64,000 bases of DNA from Oscillospiraceae bacterium (GCA_004557855.1 SFFJ01000004.1:1-64000); one strand, 5' to 3'; positions 16,277 through 24,581 are shown, counted from the stretch's first letter. Notes: a model not told the origin generated them from the sequence alone. Numbers and translations: made by a program.

Positions 16277-17656
16277 ATGACACTGATCGAAAAAGCCGCC
16301 CATGCGGCGGAACGCAAAGCCTTCGAAAAGGTGCTGGATAACTTCATCCAAAAGGGCCGTACCAAGGACGCCGCCGCTGCCGCACAGGAGCTGGTGGATA
16401 TGGCCGAGAAAATTCAGGGCAGCGTGTGGAAAAAGGAGTCCTTCGAGGTGCTGCACATGGTCGCGGGCCAGCCGGAGGGCAAGTGGGCGCATTATGTCCA
16501 GCGCATCCTGGATGAAACCGACCCCTACATCCTCAAAACCTTCCTCACCAATGCGGTGTATGAGGGCGGCTTCCGCGGCTACCAGCAGGCACAGAAGAAC
16601 GCCGAAAAATACGGCTGCAACATCCCGTGGCTCATTTTGATGGACCCCACCTCCGCCTGCAATATGCACTGCACCGGCTGCTGGGCTGCCGAATACGGCC
16701 ACCGGCAAAGCCTGACCTATGAGGAGATGGACCGTGTGCTGACCGAGGCCGAGGAGTTGGGCACCCATGCCTGCCTGTTCACCGGCGGCGAGCCCCTCAT
16801 CCGCAAAAAGGACATCATCCGCCTGTGCGAAAATCACCGCAATATGGCGTTCCACGCCTTCACCAACGGCACCCTCATCGATGACGATTTCTGCAAGGAG
16901 CTTTTGCGGGTCGGCAATTTCTTCGTCTCGGTCTCCATCGAGGGCTTTGAGGAAGCCAATGACGGCCGCCGCGGCGAGGGCCACTTCCAGAAGGCGCTGG
17001 CCGCCATGGAGCTGATGCACCGCTACAAGATCCCCTTCGGCGTGTCCATCTGCTACACCTCCAAAAACTACAAGACCGTCACCAGCGATGAATTCTTGGA
17101 TCTGCTCATCAGCAAGGGCTGCGTCTTTGCGTGGTACTTCCACTATATGCCGGTCGGCGTGGGCGCCTCCACCGACCTGCTGCTGACCCCCGAGCAGCGC
17201 ACCTACATGAAAAACCGTGTGCGTGAGATCCGCGGCGTGACCGGCGGCAAGGAGCTCTACTGCATCGATTTCCAGAATGACGGTGAATTTGCGGGCGGCT
17301 GCGTGGCCGGCGGCCGCATCTACTGCCATATCAATGCGGCAGGCGATGTGGAGCCCTGCGTCTTCATCCACTATTCCGGCGCCAATATCCGGGAAAAGAG
17401 CTTCTTGGAGTGCCTGCAGCAGCCGCTGTTTTTGGAATATCGCAAGGGTCAGCCCTTTAACGGCAACCACCTGCGGCCCTGCCCCATGCTGGAAAACCCC
17501 GAGCTTCTGCCCGAAATGGTCAAGCGCAGCGGCGCCCATTCCACCGATCTCGAAGCCCCCGAAAGCGCCGAGCATCTGTGTGATAAGTGCAAGGCCTACG
17601 CCGCCTGCTGGCAGCCCACCGCCGAAAAGCTGTGGGACGAGGACCACAAGGCTTGA
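16277..17656 (+). CDS. radical SAM protein with C-terminal Cys cluster
   Basis: 459 residues. Helical N-terminal region (1-115), then a radical SAM core with C128, C132 and C135 (CNMHCTGCW), the GGEP motif (LFTGGEPLI) and VSIEGFEE. A SPASM-like C-terminal region has CVAGGRIYCHINAAGDVEPC and CDKCKAYAACW, suggesting auxiliary Fe-S clusters. Enzymes of this type modify peptides or lipids; the substrate is unknown and no small precursor peptide is evident next to it. AAGGA lies 12 nt before the start. Confidence 0.88.
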   Translation: MTLIEKAAHAAERKAFEKVLDNFIQKGRTKDAAAAAQELVDMAEKIQGSVWKKESFEVLHMVAGQPEGKWAHYVQRILDETDPYILKTFLTNAVYEGGFRGYQQAQKNAEKYGCNIPWLILMDPTSACNMHCTGCWAAEYGHRQSLTYEEMDRVLTEAEELGTHACLFTGGEPLIRKKDIIRLCENHRNMAFHAFTNGTLIDDDFCKELLRVGNFFVSVSIEGFEEANDGRRGEGHFQKALAAMELMHRYKIPFGVSICYTSKNYKTVTSDEFLDLLISKGCVFAWYFHYMPVGVGASTDLLLTPEQRTYMKNRVREIRGVTGGKELYCIDFQNDGEFAGGCVAGGRIYCHINAAGDVEPCVFIHYSGANIREKSFLECLQQPLFLEYRKGQPFNGNHLRPCPMLENPELLPEMVKRSGAHSTDLEAPESAEHLCDKCKAYAACWQPTAEKLWDEDHKA

Positions 17657-17730
17657 TCCCATACCCCCCCCCGCCCGCCCGGCCCCCCGGATGGGTGGTT
17701 TTCCCTGCCCCGTCCGCGCCCCATCCCCGC

Positions 17731-17780
17731 AAAAAAGGAGAGCCGCTGCCCCCTGTGGGCATCCCGGCTCTCCCGTTTTC
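17731..17780. terminator. bidirectional terminator
   Basis: GGAGAGCCG / CGGCTCTCC stem with TTTTTT on minus (after the histidine kinase gene) and TTTTCTT on plus. Confidence 0.8.
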
Positions 17781-17792
17781 TTATTGTTATTC

Positions 17793-19139
17793 TTATGCGG
17801 CTTCCCGCGCAAACAGCATCGCATCCACGGTATAGCGGCCCGCCTCGGGGGTGATGTTCAGCTCCCCGCGGTACTTTTTCACCACACGGGCTACTATGGT
17901 CTTGCCGTTGCCCCGGGACATCTTCTCCCGGTTGGCAGCATAGCTCCCGGCCGCATCGCCGCAGGTATTTTCGCACCGCAGCGAAAGCGTTCCGCCCGCC
18001 GCCCGCATCGAAAGCACCAGCCGCTTTTCCGCCGCCGTACCGGCCGCTTCTATGGCGTTATCCAAAAGATTGCTTATCAGCGTCACCAGATCATAATCAT
18101 CAAAGCCCGCCGTTCCCGCCGCCAGGTGGATATCAAATTCCGCCTCGATCCCCGCCGTTCGGCAGTCGGCCGCCTTATTCACCAGCAGCGCATTCAGGAT
18201 GGGATTGCGGCAGTAGTGCAGGTTCAGCAGCCGGGGCGCGGTGATCTCCTCGGCATACTGCTGCAGGTCGGTGCCTGCGGGGGCGTTGGCCGTCAGGCTG
18301 CGGATCACCGCCGCATGGTTATTGATATCATGCTGCATTTCCCGTATCTGCTTCTGCTGCTCCTCCAGCAGCGCATAATAGCTTTGCTGCATTTTGGTGG
18401 CCTCCAGCCGGGCACGCAGCTCGGCGTTTTCGTTCATCCGCCGCACCATAACAAACAGCGCCAGATCCCCCAGAATTCCCAGCACCAGTGCGGCGATCCC
18501 GTAGGGGTTGTAAACGGCGGTGGATATCACCCGTGTGTACAGCACCATCGAGATAAAGAACAGGATGAACTGCGAAGCGGGGATGAGGATAAACGCCAGA
18601 ATGTCCAACCGGGCGTTGCGGTTCTGCACCAGCCGGATGAGCCGGACGGCGACCCAGCAAAAGCCGAAGATGAGGATCTCCGAGGTGAGGATGGAGGCGT
18701 TAAAATACCACACGCCGCGGGTGTCGTCCAGCACATAGTGGTACATAAAATCGGGGATGAACCAAACGGCCATGGCGTCGCCCAGGCTCATGCCCAGAAC
18801 CTCGATGATCTTTTCAAGGAAGAACATCAAAAGGCGCATGGCGATGCTGCCGTCGAATACCACAAACAAAAAAATGAGCTGCACGGCAAAGTAGAGCAGC
18901 GTCAGCGCAAGGAAGATGGGGCGGGCGTTAAAGCCGGGGATCTCCCGCAGATAGCTGATGGTGACCAGTGCGGCATACATCAGCAGCGTGATCCGGACAA
19001 TATTTTTCCGGTTTTGATATTTCGGCTTAAAGGGGATAAACGCATGGATGAACCACACGAAAATAAAGGCGACAAGGTTATTGACAAGGCCGTATATCGT
19101 GTTGGCAAAAAAGTGTGAGGTAAAAAATTGAATGATCAT
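17793..19139 (-). CDS. GHKL sensor histidine kinase (AgrC/CitA-like)
   Basis: 448 residues. Six to seven N-terminal membrane segments (1-225), a coiled-coil linker, the H-box EMQHDINNH, and a GHKL ATPase with the N-box ISNLLDNAIEA and G-box GNGKTIVARVV. This matches the peptide-sensing kinases paired with LytTR regulators. It lies downstream of the regulator gene on the same strand, separated by a 3'-end duplicate of that regulator. No AgrB/AgrD signal genes are visible within the window. Confidence 0.9.
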   Translation of the reverse strand: MIIQFFTSHFFANTIYGLVNNLVAFIFVWFIHAFIPFKPKYQNRKNIVRITLLMYAALVTISYLREIPGFNARPIFLALTLLYFAVQLIFLFVVFDGSIAMRLLMFFLEKIIEVLGMSLGDAMAVWFIPDFMYHYVLDDTRGVWYFNASILTSEILIFGFCWVAVRLIRLVQNRNARLDILAFILIPASQFILFFISMVLYTRVISTAVYNPYGIAALVLGILGDLALFVMVRRMNENAELRARLEATKMQQSYYALLEEQQKQIREMQHDINNHAAVIRSLTANAPAGTDLQQYAEEITAPRLLNLHYCRNPILNALLVNKAADCRTAGIEAEFDIHLAAGTAGFDDYDLVTLISNLLDNAIEAAGTAAEKRLVLSMRAAGGTLSLRCENTCGDAAGSYAANREKMSRGNGKTIVARVVKKYRGELNITPEAGRYTVDAMLFAREAA

Positions 19140-19151
19140 AGTCGTTTTCCT

Positions 19152-19272
19152 TTACGGGCCGCCGCGGTATTTTCGGAATCGTTTCCGCACGGCGGCGCAG
19201 TAGGTGTGGCTGATGGGCACCACGGTGCCGTCCTTCATCAAAAAGCGTTCCCGCCGGAAGGCGGCATGGGGC
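19152..19272 (-). pseudogene. duplicated 3' end of LytTR regulator gene
   Basis: Read on the minus strand, this stretch encodes AAFRRERFLMKDGTVVPISH, continues TYCAAVRKRFRKYRGGP and stops at 19152. It closely matches the C-terminal 38 residues of the regulator just upstream (AAFRRESFLMKDGTVVPISH...), at both protein and DNA level. No start codon or Shine-Dalgarno site precedes it, so it is a remnant or 3'-end echo, not a gene. Confidence 0.85.
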
Positions 19273-19292
19273 AGGGAAGGGGTGCAGGCGGC

Positions 19293-20009
19293 TTACAGGT
19301 CGCCGCTGTGATACTTCTGAAACTCCTCCCGCACGGCGGCGTAGTAGGCGTGGCTGATGGGCACAACGGTGCCGTCCTTCATCAAAAAGCTCTCCCGCCG
19401 GAAGGCGGCAACATGAGAGAGGTTCACCGCAAAGCTGTTGTGGCACCGCAAAAAGGAGGGCGAGTCAAGCTGCGTCAGCAGGTCGTCCAGCGGGGCGGCG
19501 GTGGAAACGCATTCCCCATCTGCGGTGTGAATATTGGTGACCCGCAGCCGCCGTTCCAGCCGCGTGATCTCCCGTTTTTCCAAAACCAGCTGACCGTTTT
19601 TCTGCGGCAGCACCAGCCGGCTGTTTTCCGCCTCATGCAGCGCCGCCAGCGCCATTTCCAGCGCCTTCGGCAGATGCTCCTCCATCCGGGGCTTGTAGAC
19701 ATAATAAACATGGCGGGTGGCATAGGCGTCGGGGGCGTAGTCCAGGTACCCGGTAAGATAGATGATCTGGCAGGCGGGCAGCAGCAGGTTCAGCTCCTCC
19801 CCCACCGTAATGCCGTCGGTATCCCCCAGCTCAATATCCAGTACCGCCAGCTGGAACCGGCAGTTCTCCTCCCGCACCGCACGCAGCAGCGCCTCCCCGC
19901 CATCGTAAAGGGAAAGCAGTACCTCCTGCGGCGCAAAATAGTCCCGCAGCCATGCGGCGGTCATTTCCCGCAGCTCTTTTTCGTCATCGCATACCGCAAT
20001 TTTTACCAT
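19293..20009 (-). CDS. LytTR-family response regulator
   Basis: 238 residues. A receiver domain (IAVCDDEKEL; phospho-acceptor Asp in LAVLDIELGDTDG; YKP near 107) is followed by a LytTR DNA-binding domain (RRLRVTNIHTADGEC ... FLRCHNSFAVNLSHVAAF). It pairs with the GHKL kinase downstream. It carries its own promoter. LytTR regulators bind paired direct repeats about one helical turn apart; none was convincingly identified at its own promoter. Confidence 0.93.
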   Translation of the reverse strand: MVKIAVCDDEKELREMTAAWLRDYFAPQEVLLSLYDGGEALLRAVREENCRFQLAVLDIELGDTDGITVGEELNLLLPACQIIYLTGYLDYAPDAYATRHVYYVYKPRMEEHLPKALEMALAALHEAENSRLVLPQKNGQLVLEKREITRLERRLRVTNIHTADGECVSTAAPLDDLLTQLDSPSFLRCHNSFAVNLSHVAAFRRESFLMKDGTVVPISHAYYAAVREEFQKYHSGDL

Positions 20010-20041
20010 ACTGCTCCCTCCTGTTTCTTGTATTATGTAAG

Positions 20042-20070
20042 ATTATATCACACTCGGGATGATTTTGGAA
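20042..20070 (-). promoter_or_regulatory. promoter of LytTR two-component operon
   Basis: Minus-strand TTCCAA and TATAAT separated by 17 nt. Confidence 0.5.
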
Positions 20071-20299
20071 GAAAAACTGACAATAACTTGACTGATTATG
20101 CCGCAAATGCCATTCTTTCTTCCCCTCCCGCCGCCTTTGTGCTACAATGACATTGTCGGAACAGCAGAGAAACCCGCATTTTCCTGCCCCGATCCCCAAC
20201 CGATCCGATACCGAGAAAACAGAAGATGGAGCGTCCCGGGGCCCGTTGTGCGAAACAGCGGGCCTCGGGGCATTTTCCCGCCAAATCCAAGCCAAAACC

Positions 20300-20364
20300 A
20301 AAAGGGCCCGCCGCATAACCCGGCAGGCCCCGTTTTTATCCCATCCTCACCGCCCGGACGGCAC
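20300..20364 (-). repeat. distal copy of LysR 3' end and terminator
   Basis: About 65 bp, nearly identical to 20537-20602: terminator stem GGGCCTGCCG / CGGCGGGCCC with flanking T-tract plus the last codons of the LysR gene. Confidence 0.85.
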
Positions 20365-20390
20365 CCCGCCCCCGCACACCTCTGCCGCAG

Positions 20391-20527
20391 TGCAGGCTTA
20401 CGGCCCGCAGGGCAAACCGTCCTCCGGACGGTTTTAGGGGGCGGCCTGCGGCCGCCCCCCACGGCGGCGCCGGGCGCCGCCGGCCCTGCGGGCCTCCCCT
20501 CTGCCCTTCCTTGCCGCCCCCCCTGCA
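20391..20527. repeat. GC-rich multi-hairpin intergenic element, copy 5
   Basis: TGCAGGC ... CCCTGCACC arms with ACCGTCC/GGACGGT, GGGGGCGGCC/GGCCGCCCCC and GGCGGCGCC/GGCGCCGCC palindromes, lying between the two LysR 3'-end copies. Confidence 0.7.
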
Positions 20528-20536
20528 CCCCCACGC

Positions 20537-20575
20537 AAAAGGGCCCGCCGCATAGCCCGGCAGGCCCCGTTTTTA
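20537..20575 (-). terminator. terminator of LysR gene
   Basis: Minus-strand GGGCCTGCCG / CGGCGGGCCC stem followed by TTTTG, immediately after the LysR stop codon. Confidence 0.8.
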
Positions 20576-20583
20576 CCCCATCC

Positions 20584-21495
20584 TCACCGCCCGAACGGTA
20601 CCGCCGCCCGCAGCGCCTCCACAAACTGCGCCAGCGCGGGGTTGGCGGTATCCTGCCGCCAGATGGCGATGACCTCCTCCTTTTCCTCCGCCCCCGTCAG
20701 CGGGATGAACACCAGATTTTCCGCCGGGGAATACTTGCGGGCGGAATAGTCCGGCAGGATGGAGACCCCCTCCTCCGCCGCCACCATCATCAGGATGCTT
20801 TCGATATCGGAGGAGCAGAAAAGGATATTGGGGCGATAGCCCGCCTCCTTGTACAGGTTCATAAAAAAGGCGTCCCCGTAGGAGTCCAGCGTTTCGGCGG
20901 GCGACATATAAATAATGGGCTCCCCCCGCAGCTCCCGGCGGGTCAGCCGCAGCCGCTGCGCCAGCGGGTGCCCCGCATACAGCGCCGCCACCAGACGCAC
21001 CTCCTCCACCGGCAGCCAGTCCACCCGTTCCTCCTGCCGCAGGTTGGTGCTGTCCCACGTCAGGATGAGATCAAACTGATCGTTCAGCAGCCCCGCCGCC
21101 AGCTGGTCGGTGGTGCAGCGGTAAAAGGTGGTAAGCAGGTTGGTGTGCCGCTGGTGGAACTGCCGCAGAAAATCGGTAAATTCGCTCTGCTCGTACCCTT
21201 TTAGATAGCCCACCCGCAGCGTCCCCGCCAGCCCGGTGGCCGCCCCGTGGGCCCGGTCAATGGCATGGTCCATCCGCTCCAGAATCGCCTTGGCTTCGGC
21301 CAAAAAGGCCTGCCCGGCCGGGGTCAGCGTCACCGGTCGGGTGCCGCGGTCAAACAGGGGACACCCCAGCATCTCCTCCAGCAGCTTGATCTGCTGCGTG
21401 ATGGCCGTCTGCGAGATAAAAAACTGGTCTGCCGCCTTGGTAAAGCTCCGGGTTTCCGCCGCCGCCACAAAGTACCGCAGTTGATTTCGGTTCAT
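20584..21495 (-). CDS. LysR-family transcriptional regulator
   Basis: 303 residues. N-terminal winged HTH (MNRNQLRYFVAAAETRSFTK, then AADQFFISQTAITQQIKLLE) and a C-terminal LysR substrate domain (TLRVGYLKGYE ... MVAAEEGVSILPDYSARK). MNRN at 21495 has GGAGG 3 nt upstream; the longer open frame runs into the repeat array. It is divergent from the NSS transporter gene, and their promoters share a -35 region, so it most likely controls that transporter and itself. Its leader of about 275 nt carries a tandem repeat array. Confidence 0.92.
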   Translation of the reverse strand: MNRNQLRYFVAAAETRSFTKAADQFFISQTAITQQIKLLEEMLGCPLFDRGTRPVTLTPAGQAFLAEAKAILERMDHAIDRAHGAATGLAGTLRVGYLKGYEQSEFTDFLRQFHQRHTNLLTTFYRCTTDQLAAGLLNDQFDLILTWDSTNLRQEERVDWLPVEEVRLVAALYAGHPLAQRLRLTRRELRGEPIIYMSPAETLDSYGDAFFMNLYKEAGYRPNILFCSSDIESILMMVAAEEGVSILPDYSARKYSPAENLVFIPLTGAEEKEEVIAIWRQDTANPALAQFVEALRAAVPFGR

Positions 21496-21532
21496 GCTCC
21501 TCCGCCCTTTCCTTTTCACGCTGCCGCTGCCT

Positions 21533-21749
21533 GTGCAGGCGCCGGGTACCGGGCCGCAGGCCGCCCGCCGCTTTGCGGCGGGCAAGCGGGCTCTGCCCGC
21601 TTCGGCGGCTCCGCCGCCGGGCCTGCGGCCCTCCGCCGGCACACCCGCCGGGCCTGCGGCCCTCCGCCGGCACACCCGCCGGGCCTGCGGCCCTCCGCCG
21701 GCACACCCGCCGGGCCTGCGGCCCTCCGCCCGGCACACCCGCCGCATCG
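21533..21749. repeat. multi-hairpin element copy 6 with 31-bp tandem array
   Basis: Begins as a standard element (TGCAGGCGCCGGG, GGGCCGCAGGCC arm, CCCGCCG/CGGCGGG, AGCGGGC/GCCCGCT and CGGCGGC/GCCGCCG hairpins). Its right arm GGGCCTGCGGCCCTCCGCCG plus GCACACCCGCC is then repeated in tandem about four times with a 31-bp period. Confidence 0.85.
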
Positions 21750-21772
21750 GCAACAACATAACTTTTTCTTAT

Positions 21773-21800
21773 ATTATAATGCAAAAATACTCCTTGTCAA
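21773..21800 (-). promoter_or_regulatory. promoter of lysR
   Basis: Minus-strand TTGACA and TATAAT, 16 nt apart. The -35 overlaps that of the divergent transporter promoter. Confidence 0.75.
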
Positions 21801-21822
21801 TGCGCCTTCTCCGCCCTATAAT
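21794..21822 (+). promoter_or_regulatory. promoter of NSS transporter gene
   Basis: TTGTCA and TATAAT, 17 nt apart. The TTGTCAA sequence read in reverse is the -35 of lysR. Confidence 0.75.
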
Positions 21823-21856
21823 AAGTCCATTATATTACTGCACCAAGGAGCATACT

Positions 21857-23212
21857 ATGCAAAGAGAAAACTTCCGTTCCCGGATGGGCTTCCTGTTAGT
21901 CAGCGCCGGCTGTGCCATCGGCATCGGTAATGTGTGGCGCTTTCCCACCATCACCGGCCAGTACGGCGGCGGGTACTTCGTCCTATTCTACCTCATCTGC
22001 CTTGTCATCATGGGCATCCCCGTTATGACGATGGAGCTGGCCGTCGGCCGCGCCAGCCGTAAAAGTGCGGTGCGGGCGTATCAGACCCTCGAAAAGCCGG
22101 GTCAAAAGTGGCACATCCATGGCTGGTTCTGCATGATCGGCTGCTGCCTGCTGATGATGTACTACACCAGCGTCACCGGCTGGATGGTGGACTACTTCTG
22201 CAAATTCCTCACCGGCCGCTTCACCGCCGGGATGGACAGCGAGCAGATCAACGGTGTGTTCGGGCAGATGCTCTCCTCTCCGGGTGAATTGACGATATTC
22301 ATGGTCATCGTGGTGGTGGCGGGCTTCCTTATCTGCAGCATCGGCGTGCAAAAGGGTCTCGAGCGCATCACCAAGGTGATGATGGTTGCCCTGCTAGCGC
22401 TCATCCTTGTGCTGGCGATCCACAGCCTTACGCTGCCCGGCGCCGCCGAGGGCATGAAGTTCTACCTGCTGCCCTCCGCCGACAGCATCCGGGCAAACGG
22501 GCTGGGCCATACCATTACCGCTGCGATGAACCAGGCGTTCTTCACGTTAAGTCTCGGCATCGCCGCAATGGAGATCTTCGGCAGCTACATGAGCCGGGAG
22601 CATACCCTCGCCGGGGAAGCCACCCGCATCTGCATCCTGGATACCTTTGTTGCATTGATGTCCGGCGTTATCATCTTCCCGGCCTGCTTCTCCTACGGCG
22701 TCCGGCCAGATGACGGCACCTCCCTCATCTTCAAAACCCTGCCCAACGTCTTTGTCAATATGCAGGGCGGCCGGCTGTGGGGCACCCTGTTCTTCCTGTT
22801 CATGATCTTCGCCAGCTTCTCCACCGTCCTCGCCGTCTTTGAAAATCTGTTGGCCTTCGCAGTGGATACCTTCGGCATCAGCCGCAAAAAGGCTTCGGTC
22901 ATCGGCTGCATCGCCATTCTGGTGTTAAGCATGCCCTGCGTCCTCGGCTTCAATGTCTGGGGCGATCTGCAGCTCATCGGCGGCCGCGGCGTGCTGGATA
23001 GCGAAGACTTCCTCGTCAGCAACCTGCTGCTGCCCATCGGCTCCATCATCTATCTGCTGTTCTGCGTCAGTCGCTGGGGCTGGGGCTTCGACCACTACCT
23101 GGAGGAAGCCAATACCGGCGCCGGGCCCAAGCTTCCCCGCTGGCTGCGCCCCTATTTCCGCTATGTCCTCCCTGTGCTTATCGTTATCATTCTGGTGCAG
23201 GGCCTCATTTAA
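21857..23212 (+). CDS. sodium-dependent transporter, NSS/SNF family
   Basis: 451 residues with about 11-12 membrane segments. FRSRMGFLLVSAGCAIGIGN followed by VWRFPTITGQYGG is the TM1 sodium and substrate site of LeuT-like transporters; QAFFTLSLGIAAMEIFGSYM corresponds to TM6-7. It imports an amino acid or related amine with sodium. ATG 21857 has AAGGAG 7 nt upstream. The divergent LysR gene probably regulates it. Substrate unknown. Confidence 0.93.
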   Translation: MQRENFRSRMGFLLVSAGCAIGIGNVWRFPTITGQYGGGYFVLFYLICLVIMGIPVMTMELAVGRASRKSAVRAYQTLEKPGQKWHIHGWFCMIGCCLLMMYYTSVTGWMVDYFCKFLTGRFTAGMDSEQINGVFGQMLSSPGELTIFMVIVVVAGFLICSIGVQKGLERITKVMMVALLALILVLAIHSLTLPGAAEGMKFYLLPSADSIRANGLGHTITAAMNQAFFTLSLGIAAMEIFGSYMSREHTLAGEATRICILDTFVALMSGVIIFPACFSYGVRPDDGTSLIFKTLPNVFVNMQGGRLWGTLFFLFMIFASFSTVLAVFENLLAFAVDTFGISRKKASVIGCIAILVLSMPCVLGFNVWGDLQLIGGRGVLDSEDFLVSNLLLPIGSIIYLLFCVSRWGWGFDHYLEEANTGAGPKLPRWLRPYFRYVLPVLIVIILVQGLI

Positions 23213-23230
23213 GAAAACAAAATCCCAAAG

Positions 23231-23258
23231 CAAGGGCCGCCCTCCGGGGCGGCCTTTT
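23231..23258 (+). terminator. terminator of NSS transporter gene
   Basis: AAGGGCCGCC / GGGGCGGCCTT stem followed by TTTT. Confidence 0.8.
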
Positions 23259-23266
23259 GCTGCCCC

Positions 23267-23390
23267 CTGCAAGCCGCAGCACAGGGCCCGCAGGGCAGCC
23301 CGGGCTTCGCCCGGGCTTGGGGGGCGGCCTGCGGCCGCCCCCCTACGGCCGCCTGCGGCGGCCGGCCCTGCGGGCCCGCCCTCCCTCCCT
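23267..23390. repeat. GC-rich multi-hairpin intergenic element, copy 7
   Basis: CAGGGCCCGCAGGGC arm, then AGCCCGGGC/GCCCGGGCT, GGGGGCGGCC/GGCCGCCCCC and GCCGCC/GGCGGC hairpins, closed by GGCCCTGCGGGCC. Confidence 0.7.
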
Positions 23391-23508
23391 CGCCAATTCC
23401 CACAAACTTTCCCCCGCCGCCTTGTCTATTTTCCCATCCCCCGTTTTTTCTCCCGCCCCCCGCAAAAACCCCCAAGAAAATCTCTCCGCCCCAAAAAACC
23501 ACCCTCCC

Positions 23509-23666
23509 GTTGCAAAATCGCAACACCACCCCGCATTTTTCCCACCATATCCCCTGCAAAACCACCAACCATTCCCCATTATCTTTGTGCATCTGCAAAA
23601 ATCCGTCCGTTGCAAAAATGCAGCAAGTTGCAAATCTGCAACAAACTTTGTTTGCAAAAATGCAAC
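23509..23666. promoter_or_regulatory. cluster of four GTTGC-N6-GCAAC palindromes
   Basis: Sites at 23509-23524 (GTTGCAAAATCGCAAC), 23609-23624 (one mismatch), 23627-23642 (GTTGCAAATCTGCAAC) and 23651-23666 (TTTGCAAAAATGCAAC). The last overlaps the -35 of the downstream promoter. The same palindrome recurs at 28.1-28.3 kb next to the PAS-AAA regulator gene, the best candidate for its binding protein. Confidence 0.75.
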
Positions 23667-23679
23667 AAAACGGTATAAT
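23652..23679 (+). promoter_or_regulatory. promoter of 96-aa membrane protein gene
   Basis: TTGCAA (inside a palindrome) and TATAAT, 16 nt apart. Confidence 0.7.
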
Positions 23680-23723
23680 GATAACAGGAAACCCCACAAT
23701 TCGATACCAACGGAGGAACTAAT

Positions 23724-24014
23724 ATGAAGTGGCTTGATACCATCGTCTATATCCTGTACGGCTGCGGCGCTTTGATCCTGCTGCTGTTCATCGCCAATCT
23801 CATCCTGGCCAAAACCCGCGGCACGGACTCCAAATGGGTGCGCCGCCTGCTGTATATCGTGGCCATCATCGCGGCCGTGCTCGGCACCATCCGTTCCAAA
23901 TTCGTCTATTCCGAAACGGTTTTCTTCGCCGATATCCTGGTGGTGCTCTGCATCATCATCGCCTTCGTCCGCTCCGAAAAGCCCCCTGTCCCGATGGAGG
24001 ATGACGAGCAATAG
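23724..24014 (+). CDS. small membrane protein of unknown function
   Basis: 96 residues with two or three membrane segments (YILYGCGALILLLFIANLI; LLYIVAIIAAVLG; FFADILVVLCIIIAFV) and an acidic tail (PPVPMEDDEQ). I do not recognise a family. GGAGG lies 7 nt before the ATG. Its promoter is embedded in the GTTGC-N6-GCAAC operator cluster, so it probably belongs to the regulon of the PAS-AAA regulator encoded 3 kb downstream. Confidence 0.75.
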   Translation: MKWLDTIVYILYGCGALILLLFIANLILAKTRGTDSKWVRRLLYIVAIIAAVLGTIRSKFVYSETVFFADILVVLCIIIAFVRSEKPPVPMEDDEQ

Positions 24015-24074
24015 TGCGCTTTCGGCGGCAGGCACGCCCCTTGTCCCCGCCGCCATCCTGCCGCTGCCGCAGGC

Positions 24075-24160
24075 TTCGGCCGCAGGCCAAACCGTCCTGC
24101 GGACGGTTTCGGCGGGCTTCGCCCGCCGGCCCCGGCTGCGCCGGGGCGGCCTGCGGCCTC
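24075..24160. repeat. GC-rich multi-hairpin intergenic element, copy 8
   Basis: GGCCGCAGGCC / GGCCTGCGGCC arms enclose ACCGTCC/GGACGGT, GGCGGGC/GCCCGCC and CCCCGGC/GCCGGGG hairpins. It lies between convergent genes. Confidence 0.75.
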
Positions 24161-24245
24161 CCGCACAAACCCGCAAAAAAACAGCCCGCCGCCGCACCCA
24201 TCCGGTGCCGGCCGCGAGCCGTCCCTCTGTTTCAAATTCAAATCA

Positions 24246-24581
24246 TCACAGCCGCAGCTGCTCCTCCTGCGCCTGCGCCTCCTGCTTCTTCAGCCAGCGC
24301 AGCTTGATCCCGCGGGAGATCATCGCCACCACCGAGCCGATGGCGCCCAGCAGCCCCAGCCACCCGAAGAACATTCCGGCAGTGACCTCACTGGCCGGAT
24401 CGTTGCCCCGGCACAGCAGCTCCATGCCGCCGAAAAGCAGCAGGCACCCCGCCAGCACCAGCGGGATCACATACCACTTTGCGGTGGGCTTGCCGGTGGA
24501 AAAGCCTACGTCCAGCGTGACCAGCAGCAGGATGATACACAGGATCGTCCCTTGAGAAAGCAGCGTTCGGATCAGAAACAT
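24246..24581 (-). CDS. small membrane protein of unknown function
   Basis: 111 residues with three predicted membrane spans (near 12-23, 37-53 and 68-88) and a basic, glutamine-rich tail (KLRWLKKQEAQAQEEQLRL). No family recognised. The start has GGAGG 9 nt upstream and follows the preceding gene's stop by one base, so the two form an operon. Confidence 0.75.
   Translation of the reverse strand: MFLIRTLLSQGTILCIILLLVTLDVGFSTGKPTAKWYVIPLVLAGCLLLFGGMELLCRGNDPASEVTAGMFFGWLGLLGAIGSVVAMISRGIKLRWLKKQEAQAQEEQLRL

Larger units (their letters stand above)
20010..20583. other. intergenic region between LytTR and LysR genes
   Basis: Contains the LytTR operon promoter, a hairpin at about 20231-20272 whose owner is unclear, two copies of the LysR 3' end plus terminator (20300-20364 and 20537-20602), and multi-hairpin element copy 5 between them. 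No protein gene was seen. Confidence 0.65.
21496..21856. other. lysR-NSS divergent region
   Basis: Holds element copy 6 with its tandem array (21533-21749) and the face-to-face promoters of lysR and the transporter gene. Nothing else was recognised. Confidence 0.7.
23213..23723. other. intergenic region with repeat element and operator cluster
   Basis: Transporter terminator, multi-hairpin element copy 7, C-rich low-complexity DNA, then four GTTGC-N6-GCAAC-like palindromes leading into a sigma-70 promoter. No gene was seen. Confidence 0.7.

Noticed and set aside
16109..17824. 571-codon open frame antisense to the radical SAM gene
   Set aside because: The opposite strand encodes a clear radical SAM protein; the antisense translation has no family resemblance.
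20100..20275. Small RNA candidate (TACAAT box and hairpin)
   Set aside because: No convincing -35 and the hairpin lacks a clean T-tract; insufficient evidence.
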